From: Prevotellaceae bacterium
GTDB lineage: Bacteria > Bacteroidota > Bacteroidia > Bacteroidales > UBA932
Assembly (NCBI GenBank): GCA_031273485.1
Contig: JAISRS010000062.1
Span: 1-5,296 of the forward strand
Length of the DNA: 5,296 nucleotides
Direction of reading: 5' to 3'
Below the pieces are notes generated by a model. That model saw only the letters and a program-made list of their open reading frames with translations, was not told where the DNA came from and made no database searches. Every line of letters begins with the position of its first letter. Within the stretch, counting starts at the first letter, position 1. The position numbers and the translations under genes were made by a program. Positions 1 through 4,870 of the stretch are shown here, in pieces.

Positions 1-94
1 GGTTCGTAAACCCGTTCTCCCGCAGGTTGCGCACTATCGCCGAGCCGACCATGCCGTTATGCCCGGCTACGTAAATTTTGTGAAGTGTATTCAT
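1..94 (-). CDS. fcl: GDP-L-fucose synthase, N-terminal 31 codons (partial)
   Basis: This is the beginning of a gene that runs off the left edge. The visible protein starts MNTLHKIYVAGHNGMVGSAI, which carries the GxxGxxG dinucleotide-binding turn (G11, G14, G17) in the form typical of GDP-L-fucose synthase (GDP-4-keto-6-deoxymannose 3,5-epimerase/4-reductase, also called wcaG). That cytosolic short-chain dehydrogenase uses NADPH to convert the product of Gmd into GDP-L-fucose. The gene lies 74 bases downstream of gmd on the same strand, the usual pathway order, so both are probably in one operon. No Shine-Dalgarno sequence precedes the ATG, as is usual in Bacteroidota. Only the Rossmann N-terminus is visible; the catalytic Ser-Tyr-Lys residues lie outside the window. 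The identification rests on the short motif plus the neighbouring gmd. Confidence 0.88.
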   Translation of the reverse strand, partial: MNTLHKIYVAGHNGMVGSAIVRNLRENGFTN

Positions 95-97
95 CGT

Positions 98-129
98 TGT
101 TGATTTGTTGAACTGTTGATTTGTTGAGC
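98..129. repeat. 16-bp tandem duplication upstream of fcl
   Basis: Two adjacent 16-bp units (98-113 and 114-129; core TGTTGATTTGTTGA) differ at one base only (112 versus 128). They sit directly before the fcl start codon, in the gmd-fcl gap. On the coding (minus) strand the units are rich in CAACAAATCAACA and contain no ribosome-binding or promoter motif that I recognise. They look like a slippage duplication. Confidence 0.85.
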
Positions 130-141
130 TGCCTGCTGCGT

Positions 142-163
142 GGGGCAACGCATGCGTTGCCCC
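142..163. repeat. Perfect 22-bp palindrome (REP-like or terminator-like hairpin) between gmd and fcl
   Basis: The two arms GGGGCAACGCA and TGCGTTGCCCC are exact reverse complements with no spacer, and they begin 5 bases beyond the gmd stop codon. In RNA the inner bases would have to form a small loop, leaving a GC-rich stem. No U-tract follows on the minus strand, so a classical intrinsic terminator is unlikely, and fcl probably remains co-transcribed. From memory, short palindromes of the GGGGCAACGC type are dispersed in several genomes of this kind, so a REP-like element is the best guess. That dispersal cannot be checked in this window, which holds one copy. Confidence 0.7.
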
Positions 164-168
164 TACTG

Positions 169-1242
169 CTACTGTCCACTGCTACTGCGAACTTTCTCTA
201 CGTAGTCATAATCGAACCGCGCCATCTTTTTCACGAGTTCCGCGAAGGGCGTTTGCGTGGGATTCCATCCCAACAGTTTTTTGGCTTTCGCGGGATTGCC
301 TTGCAGTTGCTCGACTTCCGTCGGGCGGAAATACGCCGGGTCTACTTCTACGACTGTTTTTCCGGTCTTCGTATCAATGCCTTTTTCATCTATGCCGCGG
401 CCTTTCCATTCCAACGCAATTCCCACCTCACGGAAGGCCAGCGTGCAAAACTCGCGGACGGTGTGCATCTCGCCGGTGGCAATCACAAAATCCTCCGGTG
501 CGGTGTGTTGCAAAATCAGCCACATGCACTCTACATAATCCTTTGCATAGCCCCAGTCGCGGCGGGCGTCAAGGTTGCCCAGGTAGAGTTTCTTCTGGTA
601 GCCCCGGGCGATGCGGGCGGCTGCCAACGTGATTTTGCGCGTTACGAACGTTTCGCCGCGGCGTTCGCTCTCGTGGTTAAACAGGATGCCGTTCACGGCG
701 AACATCCCGTAGGCCTCACGGTAATTCTTCGTAATCCAGAAGCCGTACAGTTTCGCCACCGCATAGGGCGAGCGCGGATAAAAGGGCGTGGTTTCGCTCT
801 GCGGCACTTCCTGCACTAATCCGTACAGTTCGGAGGTGGATGCCTGGTAGATTTTGGTTGTTTTTTCCAATCCGCAAATCCGCACGGCTTCCAGCAGGCG
901 GAGGGTACCGACCCCATCGGTTTCAGCCGTGTACTCCGGCACTTCAAACGACACTTTCACGTGTGATTGCGCCGCGAGGTTGTACACCTCGTCCGGCCGG
1001 ATAGTTTGCACCAGCCGGATGAGGTTCGACGAGTCGGTCATGTCGCCGTAGTGCAGGTGCACCTTGCGGTTCTTGTGCATGTCTTCAATCAAATCATCAA
1101 TGTACAAATGTTCGATTCTTTGCGTGTTGAACGTCGAACTGCGGCGGATAATGCCATGCACATTGTATCCTTTATCCAATAAAAATTCGGCGAGGTACGA
1201 ACCGTCCTGTCCGTTGATGCCGGTGATGAGGGCTGTTTTCAT
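169..1242 (-). CDS. gmd: GDP-mannose 4,6-dehydratase
   Basis: The 357-residue product catalyses the NADP-dependent dehydration of GDP-mannose to GDP-4-keto-6-deoxymannose, the first step toward GDP-L-fucose and related 6-deoxyhexoses for capsule or O-antigen. Visible hallmarks are the Rossmann turn TGINGQDGSYL (residues 7-17), the family signature RRSSTFNTQRIEHLY (33-47), NLAAQSHVKVSFE (88-100), and the catalytic set T136, E138, Y160 and K164 (STSELYG and YPRSPYAVAK). NHESERRGETFVTRKI (189-204) is the conserved segment for the GDP-sugar and tetramer contacts. The length is normal for the family. The ATG at 1242 gives the standard MKTALITG start and is preceded by an A-rich, non-Shine-Dalgarno leader. 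One oddity is the tail RSSSGQ, which is encoded by an AGT/AGC/CAG short repeat and is probably not ancestral. The gene is followed by fcl. Confidence 0.97.
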   Translation of the reverse strand: MKTALITGINGQDGSYLAEFLLDKGYNVHGIIRRSSTFNTQRIEHLYIDDLIEDMHKNRKVHLHYGDMTDSSNLIRLVQTIRPDEVYNLAAQSHVKVSFEVPEYTAETDGVGTLRLLEAVRICGLEKTTKIYQASTSELYGLVQEVPQSETTPFYPRSPYAVAKLYGFWITKNYREAYGMFAVNGILFNHESERRGETFVTRKITLAAARIARGYQKKLYLGNLDARRDWGYAKDYVECMWLILQHTAPEDFVIATGEMHTVREFCTLAFREVGIALEWKGRGIDEKGIDTKTGKTVVEVDPAYFRPTEVEQLQGNPAKAKKLLGWNPTQTPFAELVKKMARFDYDYVEKVRSSSGQ

Positions 1243-1268
1243 GTTTGTATATTATTTATTTTTGCTGC

Positions 1269-1448
1269 TTACTTAAGAGCACTCCTTATTAAAGCCAACA
1301 CGGATAGTGCAAAACTTAAAATCGTTAGCAACATTTGTAATTCCGGAATAAACCTTCCTCTCTGCTCCGAAAGGAGAATGCTATAAATTAGAAATAATCC
1401 AGTAACCGCCAAAATCAGCGCCTTTTCTTTTAATGACGCCCGCTTGTT
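1269..1448 (-). other. Open frame for a two-helix hydrophobic peptide, or 3' remnant of a membrane-protein gene
   Basis: This frame is open for 59 codons from a TGA at 1451-1449 to a TAA at 1271-1269. It overlaps the 3' end of the truncated ATPase gene in another frame. It reads as two hydrophobic segments, LILAVTGLFLIYSILL and LQMLLTILSFALSVLALIRS, separated by a polar turn SEQRGRFIPE. No ATG starts the whole frame: the possible starts are a TTG at 1412 or an internal ATG at 1334, which gives a 21-residue single-helix peptide. The first helix is an out-of-frame reading of the conserved winged-helix end, so it may be chance. The second lies in unique sequence and may be the end of a lost polysaccharide-locus membrane gene. 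It fills the 1243-1380 gap, where I see nothing else. Confidence 0.22.
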
Positions 1449-1758
1449 TCAATTTATCTATATGTTTTTGAATGGCAGAAATATTTACTCCTAAAATTTC
1501 AGACATTTTTTTATATGAAATTTTTGGATTTTCTTTGATTAAATTTATTATTTTATACTGAATATCCGTAAGTGTCATACCACCTGTCATACCACCTGTC
1601 TGACCACCTGTTTTTTCCAATGCCATATTTTGTTTTCGATAAATAGTGGCTACAAAGCCGTCTTTCATTGTAAATTCCGGCGCCGGTAAACCGTAATCCA
1701 TGCAGAGGCGTACCATGTCCTGAATGCCGGTACCCATCTTTTCAATATATTTGGCATA
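1373..1758. repeat. Dispersed direct repeat, left copy (matches 4863-5296)
   Basis: Bases 1373-1758 align with 4863-5296 in the same orientation. Bases 1373-1441 are identical. Bases 1442-1531 have 16 mismatches. Bases 1532-1596 are identical. The right copy then has 48 extra bases (four 12-bp units), and the last 150 bases have only 3 mismatches. The left edge is sharp: similarity ends at the GGAGAATG just past the stop codon. The right edge cannot be seen because the second copy leaves the window at 5296. Confidence 0.95.
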
Positions 1759-2040
1759 GTAAAGCGTTTCGGCAATAAGCGGATTGCGTGGGTACGAGGC
1801 GTGGTCGTGCTTCAGCATTTCAATGGTTAACGCCGGCGGCAATTGCCCGAGGTTGCGGATCTCAAGGCGGTCTGCAAACAGCATCACCTGAACGCTTCCC
1901 GTGCTGCCGTAATCACGATGCGCAACGGCATTCACAATGGCTTCTTCTATCACTTTCGGCGGTATTTCATAGGCTGTCGGGGCTACAGCGCCATGGTTGC
2001 GCAGTTTTTTATTACATAATCGTTCATCGTTGTGCGCAAA
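1381..2040 (-). pseudogene. 5'-truncated COG2865-type ATPase / winged-helix gene (copy 1)
   Basis: The open frame encodes only the C-terminal half of a protein that is normally about 450-480 residues. It holds the RecG-like HATPase_c_4 domain (EIPPKVIEEAIVNAVAHRDY, then FADRLEIRNLGQLPP and YIEKMGTGIQDM), a TGGQ/TGGM linker, and a winged helix ending GADFGGYWIISNL. Family similarity continues upstream of the possible GTG start at 1953, through GAVAPTAYEIPPKV and back to about 2010, and the frame meets a TGA at 2043-2041. The Schlafen AlbA_2 half is therefore missing, with no plausible start of its own. A shortened protein beginning at the GTG (190 residues) is possible, but it would lack the front part of the ATPase fold. 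The last 150 coding bases of the visible ATPase end match copy 2 with silent changes only. The gene lies 2043-1381, directly after the 455-residue relative. Confidence 0.8.
1573..1608 (-). repeat. 12-bp in-frame tandem repeat, 3 units (TGGQ/TGGM linker, copy 1)
   Basis: There are three adjacent units of the plus-strand form TGTCATACCACC; the third is the variant TGTCTGACCACC. On the coding strand they give GGQT-GGMT-GGMT between the ATPase and the winged helix. The paralogue at 5063-5146 has seven units of the same sequence. Confidence 0.95.
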
Positions 2041-2090
2041 TCACATGGTTTCTGTAAACATTCATTGAGGATTTCTCCACTTCTGCAATT

Positions 2091-2127
2091 GCCGACAAAT
2101 TTTGGAAACACCGATGAAAATTATTTT
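2091..2127 (-). pseudogene. Degenerate NAD-dependent epimerase 5' fragment (stub C)
   Basis: On the minus strand the stretch reads KIIFIGVS and then, after a one-base shift, FVGN. This resembles the KILITGASGFVG start of NAD-dependent sugar epimerases. Aligned on DNA with the clearer stub at 3681-3716, it shares GCCGACAAA, then GGAA, then a C.CCG.TGA spacing with one inserted base. It lies 22 bases downstream of the 455-residue gene's stop codon, the same kind of position as the other two stubs. It is short and frameshifted, so the call is tentative; the pattern across three genes is the main support. The rest of 2044-2148 shows nothing else that I recognise. Confidence 0.4.
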
Positions 2128-2148
2128 ACAAGCATATTTTCACATTTT

Positions 2149-3516
2149 TCAAATATCCTTCACCTGCCAATACCCGCCTTTGTCGGGTCCAATGCGTTCA
2201 ATCCGATTGAGTTGTTTTAATTTTGCCAAGCGTTCATTAATTGTAGAAATTGCTTTATGGGCATTGCTTGCAAGTTCGGGGACTGTTATATACTTATTTT
2301 CAGCAATTAATTTCAATAGCAATTGATCTACATCATCTGTTTTTGTGGTTTTCAATCCGGTTTTCAATCCGGTTTTCAATCCGGTTTTCAATCCGGTTTT
2401 TCGGTTGGCTTTCGAGACAACTACTTTAAATCCATGCTGTTCGTTGAAAAAGTTAACTTTGCAACCACCGTGTTCTTCGCAGGCATTCATAATTCGCCGT
2501 ATGCCCGAACCGTATTTTTCGACCAAGCCAATTTCCTTAAACATCAAATTGACTTGCTTGTTTCTGGAATGTGGTGTGTAATTGTCTGACAATAATTGTT
2601 CTACTGTGATATTTTCAAGCAGTCCTCCCGGATTGAAAAACACGATCCTGTCATCAAATACTTTAATAATAGAGTCTCCCGAGCTGCAATAGTCGCGATG
2701 GACAATCATATTCAGCACAATTTCACGTATAGCTTCTTCGGGATAGTCATAGCGCTCTTCGCGTTGCGGATTGCCCGTGATGATGTATTCCACCATAAAA
2801 TGTTTGCGCAAAAAAGCCATTATTTGCTCTACTTCGGTAAACAGGTCGCTGTGGAACGACACGGAGTCAATAATTTTTGTGGGGCTTTTGAAACGCCCTG
2901 CCTGAATGCCTGTCAGTGCGGTAAATTCTTTGACAAACAGCAGAAACGCCGCTTTGGTAATGCGACCACCACGTAGCAGTTCATACTTTTGCAACAGCCG
3001 CAGGGGGTCGTTCTCATCAGCTAATTGCGCATTTTTTCGGGCAAAGGCAACGACTTTTTCCAACGAAATATCGTTCAGCGAATGTTGATCGTCGATGTAG
3101 TAATCCCAACTGCTGTTGAATGTTTGCAGATAAATATTTGAAATCTCGCTCAAGCTCAGGCGATGATTACTGTTTTTGATCCTTTTGTAGTAACGACCGG
3201 CGGAGGCAACGGGTTTTATCGGAAATTCCTTAACAGACAATGCAACGATGATCTTTCCGTCAATCGTTATTTTTTCCACATCGGGAATTAGAGCGGGTTC
3301 GGTTTTGGTTTTCACCTCATTGATCCATTGCTGTATGGTTTCCGTGCCTGTGGATACATCTTTAACGCTGCCGGTATCCGAAACGCCAATATACACCACA
3401 CCGCCTTTGGTATTGGCAAACGCCACCAAAGTATTGATGGTTTCCATGTTGAAAGAGGTTTTAAACTCTACGTGCAAGCCCTCGCCCTGTTGCAATATCT
3501 CTTTAACTGTCGGCAT
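2149..3516 (-). CDS. AlbA_2 + HATPase_c_4 + winged-helix protein (COG2865 type), complete
   Basis: This 455-residue protein has three parts. Residues about 10-130 form a Schlafen AlbA_2 domain (GEGLHVEFK with E17-F18-K19, then VAFANTKGGVVYIGVSDTG at 31-49). Residues about 255-345 form a RecG-like HATPase_c_4 domain (YPEEAIREIVLNMIVHRDY with N269 and D275, FDDRIVFFNPGG, and the glycine loop EKYGSGIRRI). After a TGLK-repeat linker (373-389) comes a C-terminal winged helix (about 395-455). Such proteins are usually annotated as predicted ATP-binding regulators or RecG-like helicases. They are cytosolic; no helicase motor is present here, and their biochemical role is poorly established. AlbA_2 relatives include nucleic-acid-binding and nuclease Schlafens, so a defence or regulatory role is plausible but inferred. 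The ATG at 3516 fits the usual distance to the EFK motif. It has its own palindromic promoter and is a diverged relative of the genes at 1381 and 4871. Confidence 0.92.
   Translation of the reverse strand: MPTVKEILQQGEGLHVEFKTSFNMETINTLVAFANTKGGVVYIGVSDTGSVKDVSTGTETIQQWINEVKTKTEPALIPDVEKITIDGKIIVALSVKEFPIKPVASAGRYYKRIKNSNHRLSLSEISNIYLQTFNSSWDYYIDDQHSLNDISLEKVVAFARKNAQLADENDPLRLLQKYELLRGGRITKAAFLLFVKEFTALTGIQAGRFKSPTKIIDSVSFHSDLFTEVEQIMAFLRKHFMVEYIITGNPQREERYDYPEEAIREIVLNMIVHRDYCSSGDSIIKVFDDRIVFFNPGGLLENITVEQLLSDNYTPHSRNKQVNLMFKEIGLVEKYGSGIRRIMNACEEHGGCKVNFFNEQHGFKVVVSKANRKTGLKTGLKTGLKTGLKTTKTDDVDQLLLKLIAENKYITVPELASNAHKAISTINERLAKLKQLNRIERIGPDKGGYWQVKDI
2347..2400 (-). repeat. 12-bp in-frame tandem repeat, 4.5 perfect units (TGLK linker)
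   Basis: Four identical units of plus-strand GGTTTTCAATCC (2347-2358, 2359-2370, 2371-2382, 2383-2394) are followed by half a unit. On the coding strand they encode (KTGL)4 KT, joining the ATPase to the winged helix of the 455-residue protein. No base differs between units, which implies recent expansion or continuing homogenisation. Confidence 0.97.
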
Positions 3517-3538
3517 AATGTATCGTTCTTCTACTTGA

Positions 3539-3556
3539 TACTTTTGCGCAAAAGTA
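3539..3556. promoter_or_regulatory. 18-bp perfect palindrome, candidate operator
   Basis: TACTTTTGCGCAAAAGTA is its own reverse complement. It sits 23 bases upstream of the ATG of the AlbA_2/HATPase gene and overlaps the predicted -7 box. A dimeric regulator bound here would block transcription. The winged helix of the downstream protein makes autoregulation a natural guess, with no direct evidence. Confidence 0.6.
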
Positions 3557-3576
3557 CGAATTATTCCGATACAAAA
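3549..3576 (-). promoter_or_regulatory. Bacteroidota-type promoter for the 455-residue gene
   Basis: On the minus strand TACTTTTG (3556-3549) is an exact match to the Bacteroidota -7 consensus TAnnTTTG. A TTTTG (3576-3572) lies 15 bases upstream as a candidate -33 element, which is closer than the usual spacing of roughly 19-21. The transcript would begin near 3543, leaving a leader of about 27 bases before the ATG. Confidence 0.5.
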
Positions 3577-3583
3577 GTTATAT

Positions 3584-3599
3584 CATCCGTTTGCGGATG
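3584..3599. other. Short inverted repeat upstream of the promoter
   Basis: CATCCG (3584-3589) and CGGATG (3594-3599) form a 6-bp stem around the loop TTTG. It could be a weak terminator for the upstream YhcG-family transcript, although no U-tract follows, or a protein-binding site just behind the promoter. A stem this short is only suggestive. Confidence 0.35.
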
Positions 3600-3626
3600 C
3601 AAAAAATCATGCATAAACATTCATTC

Positions 3627-3716
3627 AATTCTTTTGTCAAGGTCGGCAAGATTGCTGCTTTAGTAGTTTATTAAGCGCGTGCCGACAAAGCCGGAAGCGC
3701 CGGTGAGGCAATTTTT
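3627..3716 (-). pseudogene. Orphan NAD-dependent epimerase 5' fragment (stub A)
   Basis: The minus strand reads KNCLTGASGFVGTRLINY, a stop, then SSNLADLDKRIE. This matches the start of an NAD-dependent sugar epimerase/dehydratase: the beta-strand and TGASGFVG Rossmann turn, the first helix (TRLI), and a second strand ending in D-K-R at about residue 30. A TAA at 3662-3660 interrupts it, there is no in-frame ATG, and the rest of the gene is absent. It begins 6 bases beyond the stop of the YhcG-family gene and is in the same frame as that gene. Across the best 42 bases it matches stub B (4768-4860) at 34 positions. Confidence 0.7.
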
Positions 3717-3722
3717 ATAAAA

Positions 3723-4787
3723 TTATTTGGCATCAATCAATCGTTTCAATTCTTCCTTACTGGGCAATACGGTTTGGTATTTACCAGCAAAAAGTTGCGT
3801 ATTGTCCTGCGGTAGAGTTATCTCCACAAGCGTGTTGTTTTTTTCTTTGCACAAAATTATCACAATGGTTTTATTTTCATCTTCCAACTTTACGAAACGA
3901 TCATAATAGTTTACATACATCTGCAATTGCCCAAGGTCTTGGTGAGTAAGTTCGCCTATTTTCAAGTCAATGATAACAAAACATTTTAGCAGCCGGTTGT
4001 AGAAAACTAAATCTACTTTAAAATGTTTTTCATCAAACGTAAAGCGGACCTGTCTGCCGACAAAAGTAAATCCCTTACCCAATTCCAACAGAAAATGTTC
4101 CAGTTTGTTGATGATTTGTTGCTCTAACTCTGTTTCCGAAAAAACGGCTAACTCCGGCAAATCAAGAAACTCCAATACAAACGGGTCTTTAATAGCGTCT
4201 TGGGGTCTTTCAAGAACGTGTCCTTTAATTGACAGCTCTTTTATTTTTTCTTTGTCACGGCTCAATGCCAAACGCTCGTACAAGGCGCTGTCAAATTGCC
4301 GTTGCAACTCCCGTAACGACCAATTGTTATTGACACTTTCGATTTCGTAGAATTTTCGTTCATCCACATTTTCGATACGCATTAACCTTACATAATGCGA
4401 CCAACTCAAACGAAAATGGGGGATGGATTTCCGAGACGTTGTCGCGGAACGCTGCATATATCCATTATCCGGATTTTGCAATTCGTCAGACATTGTCTGA
4501 CGAATTTGATTTTTTGAATAAATCAGGTAAAAACTCCTCATTTGTTTGAGATTAGTTTCAGAAAAACCTCTTCCAAAATCCTTCGTTAATTGCTCGGACA
4601 ACTCTTTCAGTACCTGCCTGCCATACGCTGCCCATTGCGCTCCCTGCTGTTCGTCCTCCACTATCATTCGCCCGATTTCGTAATAGGTACATACCATAGT
4701 GTAATTTACCGCACGTACTGTAGCTTTCTTCGCCTGAGAAAGCAAATCTGCAATTTGCCGGTATAAATTATTTTCTACCCTGTTCAT
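3723..4787 (-). CDS. YhcG / DUF1016 family PD-(D/E)XK nuclease-domain protein
   Basis: The 354-residue protein has the two-part YhcG architecture. The helical DUF1016 N-terminal domain (about 8-170) includes YEIGRMIVEDEQ, YGRQVLKELSEQLTKDFGRGFSETNLKQMRSFY and the hallmark LSWSHYVRLMRI (127-138). The C-terminal nuclease-like domain (about 195-345) has DPFVLEFLDL, ELEQQIINKLEHFLLELG, VDLVFYN (D259), IIDLKIG (D274-x-K276) and the following GQLQMYVNYYD. The D...DxK pattern is the PD-(D/E)XK core, so catalytic residues appear intact. The family is common in accessory and defence-rich regions, and a role in DNA recombination or restriction is suspected, not established. Residues about 92-125 (NQIRQTMSDELQ onward) form a variable linker that contains a 27-nt palindrome. 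The ATG at 4787 fits the family start. The gene lies 83 bases after a COG2865-type gene, with an epimerase stub between them that overlaps this start. Confidence 0.92.
   Translation of the reverse strand: MNRVENNLYRQIADLLSQAKKATVRAVNYTMVCTYYEIGRMIVEDEQQGAQWAAYGRQVLKELSEQLTKDFGRGFSETNLKQMRSFYLIYSKNQIRQTMSDELQNPDNGYMQRSATTSRKSIPHFRLSWSHYVRLMRIENVDERKFYEIESVNNNWSLRELQRQFDSALYERLALSRDKEKIKELSIKGHVLERPQDAIKDPFVLEFLDLPELAVFSETELEQQIINKLEHFLLELGKGFTFVGRQVRFTFDEKHFKVDLVFYNRLLKCFVIIDLKIGELTHQDLGQLQMYVNYYDRFVKLEDENKTIVIILCKEKNNTLVEITLPQDNTQLFAGKYQTVLPSKEELKRLIDAK
4480..4506. repeat. 27-nt palindrome inside the YhcG-family linker
   Basis: Two perfect 13-base arms, AATTCGTCAGACA (4480-4492) and TGTCTGACGAATT (4494-4506), flank a single T. 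On the coding strand the palindrome specifies IRQTMSDE within the linker between DUF1016_N and the SWSHY motif. From memory, this linker carries variable QTxS-type motifs in relatives. It is too regular to be expected from codon choice alone. Confidence 0.9.
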
Positions 4788-4860
4788 AATCTTGCTTTGA
4801 TAATTCTATTAAACATGCACCGACTAAGCCAGAAGCGCCGGTGAGACAAATATTGTTCAT
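4768..4860 (-). pseudogene. Orphan NAD-dependent epimerase 5' fragment (stub B), 30 codons, overlaps the YhcG start
   Basis: An ATG at 4860 opens a 30-codon frame whose first part, MNNICLTGASGLVGACLIEL, is the Rossmann start of an NAD-dependent epimerase. It then runs SKQDYEQGRK to a TAA at 4770-4768. The epimerase body is absent, replaced by the YhcG-family gene, whose ATG (4787) lies inside the stub in another frame. The stub ATG is only 10 bases after the stop of the COG2865-type gene at 4871. It may be a dead fragment, or it may be translated as a leader that couples the two flanking genes. Its sequence resembles stub A more than an average epimerase, as both share the less common C before LTGASG. 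Confidence 0.7.
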
Positions 4861-4870
4861 TGGGAGAATG

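Noticed and set aside
121..819. Long plus-strand open frame of 232 codons opposite gmd
   Set aside because: It is the antisense shadow of gmd, whose minus-strand product carries the full catalytic set. The plus-strand translation shows no family motif.
1365..1376. CTCC-GAAA-GGAG hairpin just after the stop of the truncated ATPase gene
   Set aside because: The stem is only 4 bp, with no U-tract on the transcribed strand, so I do not call a terminator.
1381..2040. Naming copy 1 as a RecG helicase gene
   Set aside because: The HATPase_c_4 domain is often labelled RecG-like, but no helicase motor motifs are present and the family is not RecG.
2055..2066. 12-base match TAAACATTCATT shared with 3614-3625, as a possible insertion-site duplication
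   Set aside because: A 12-base match is likely by chance in a window of this size, and the flanking bases disagree.
2596..3663. Several plus-strand open frames of 60-126 codons opposite the 455-residue gene
   Set aside because: They lie opposite clear AlbA_2 and HATPase_c_4 coding sequence and have no recognisable domain or conserved start context.
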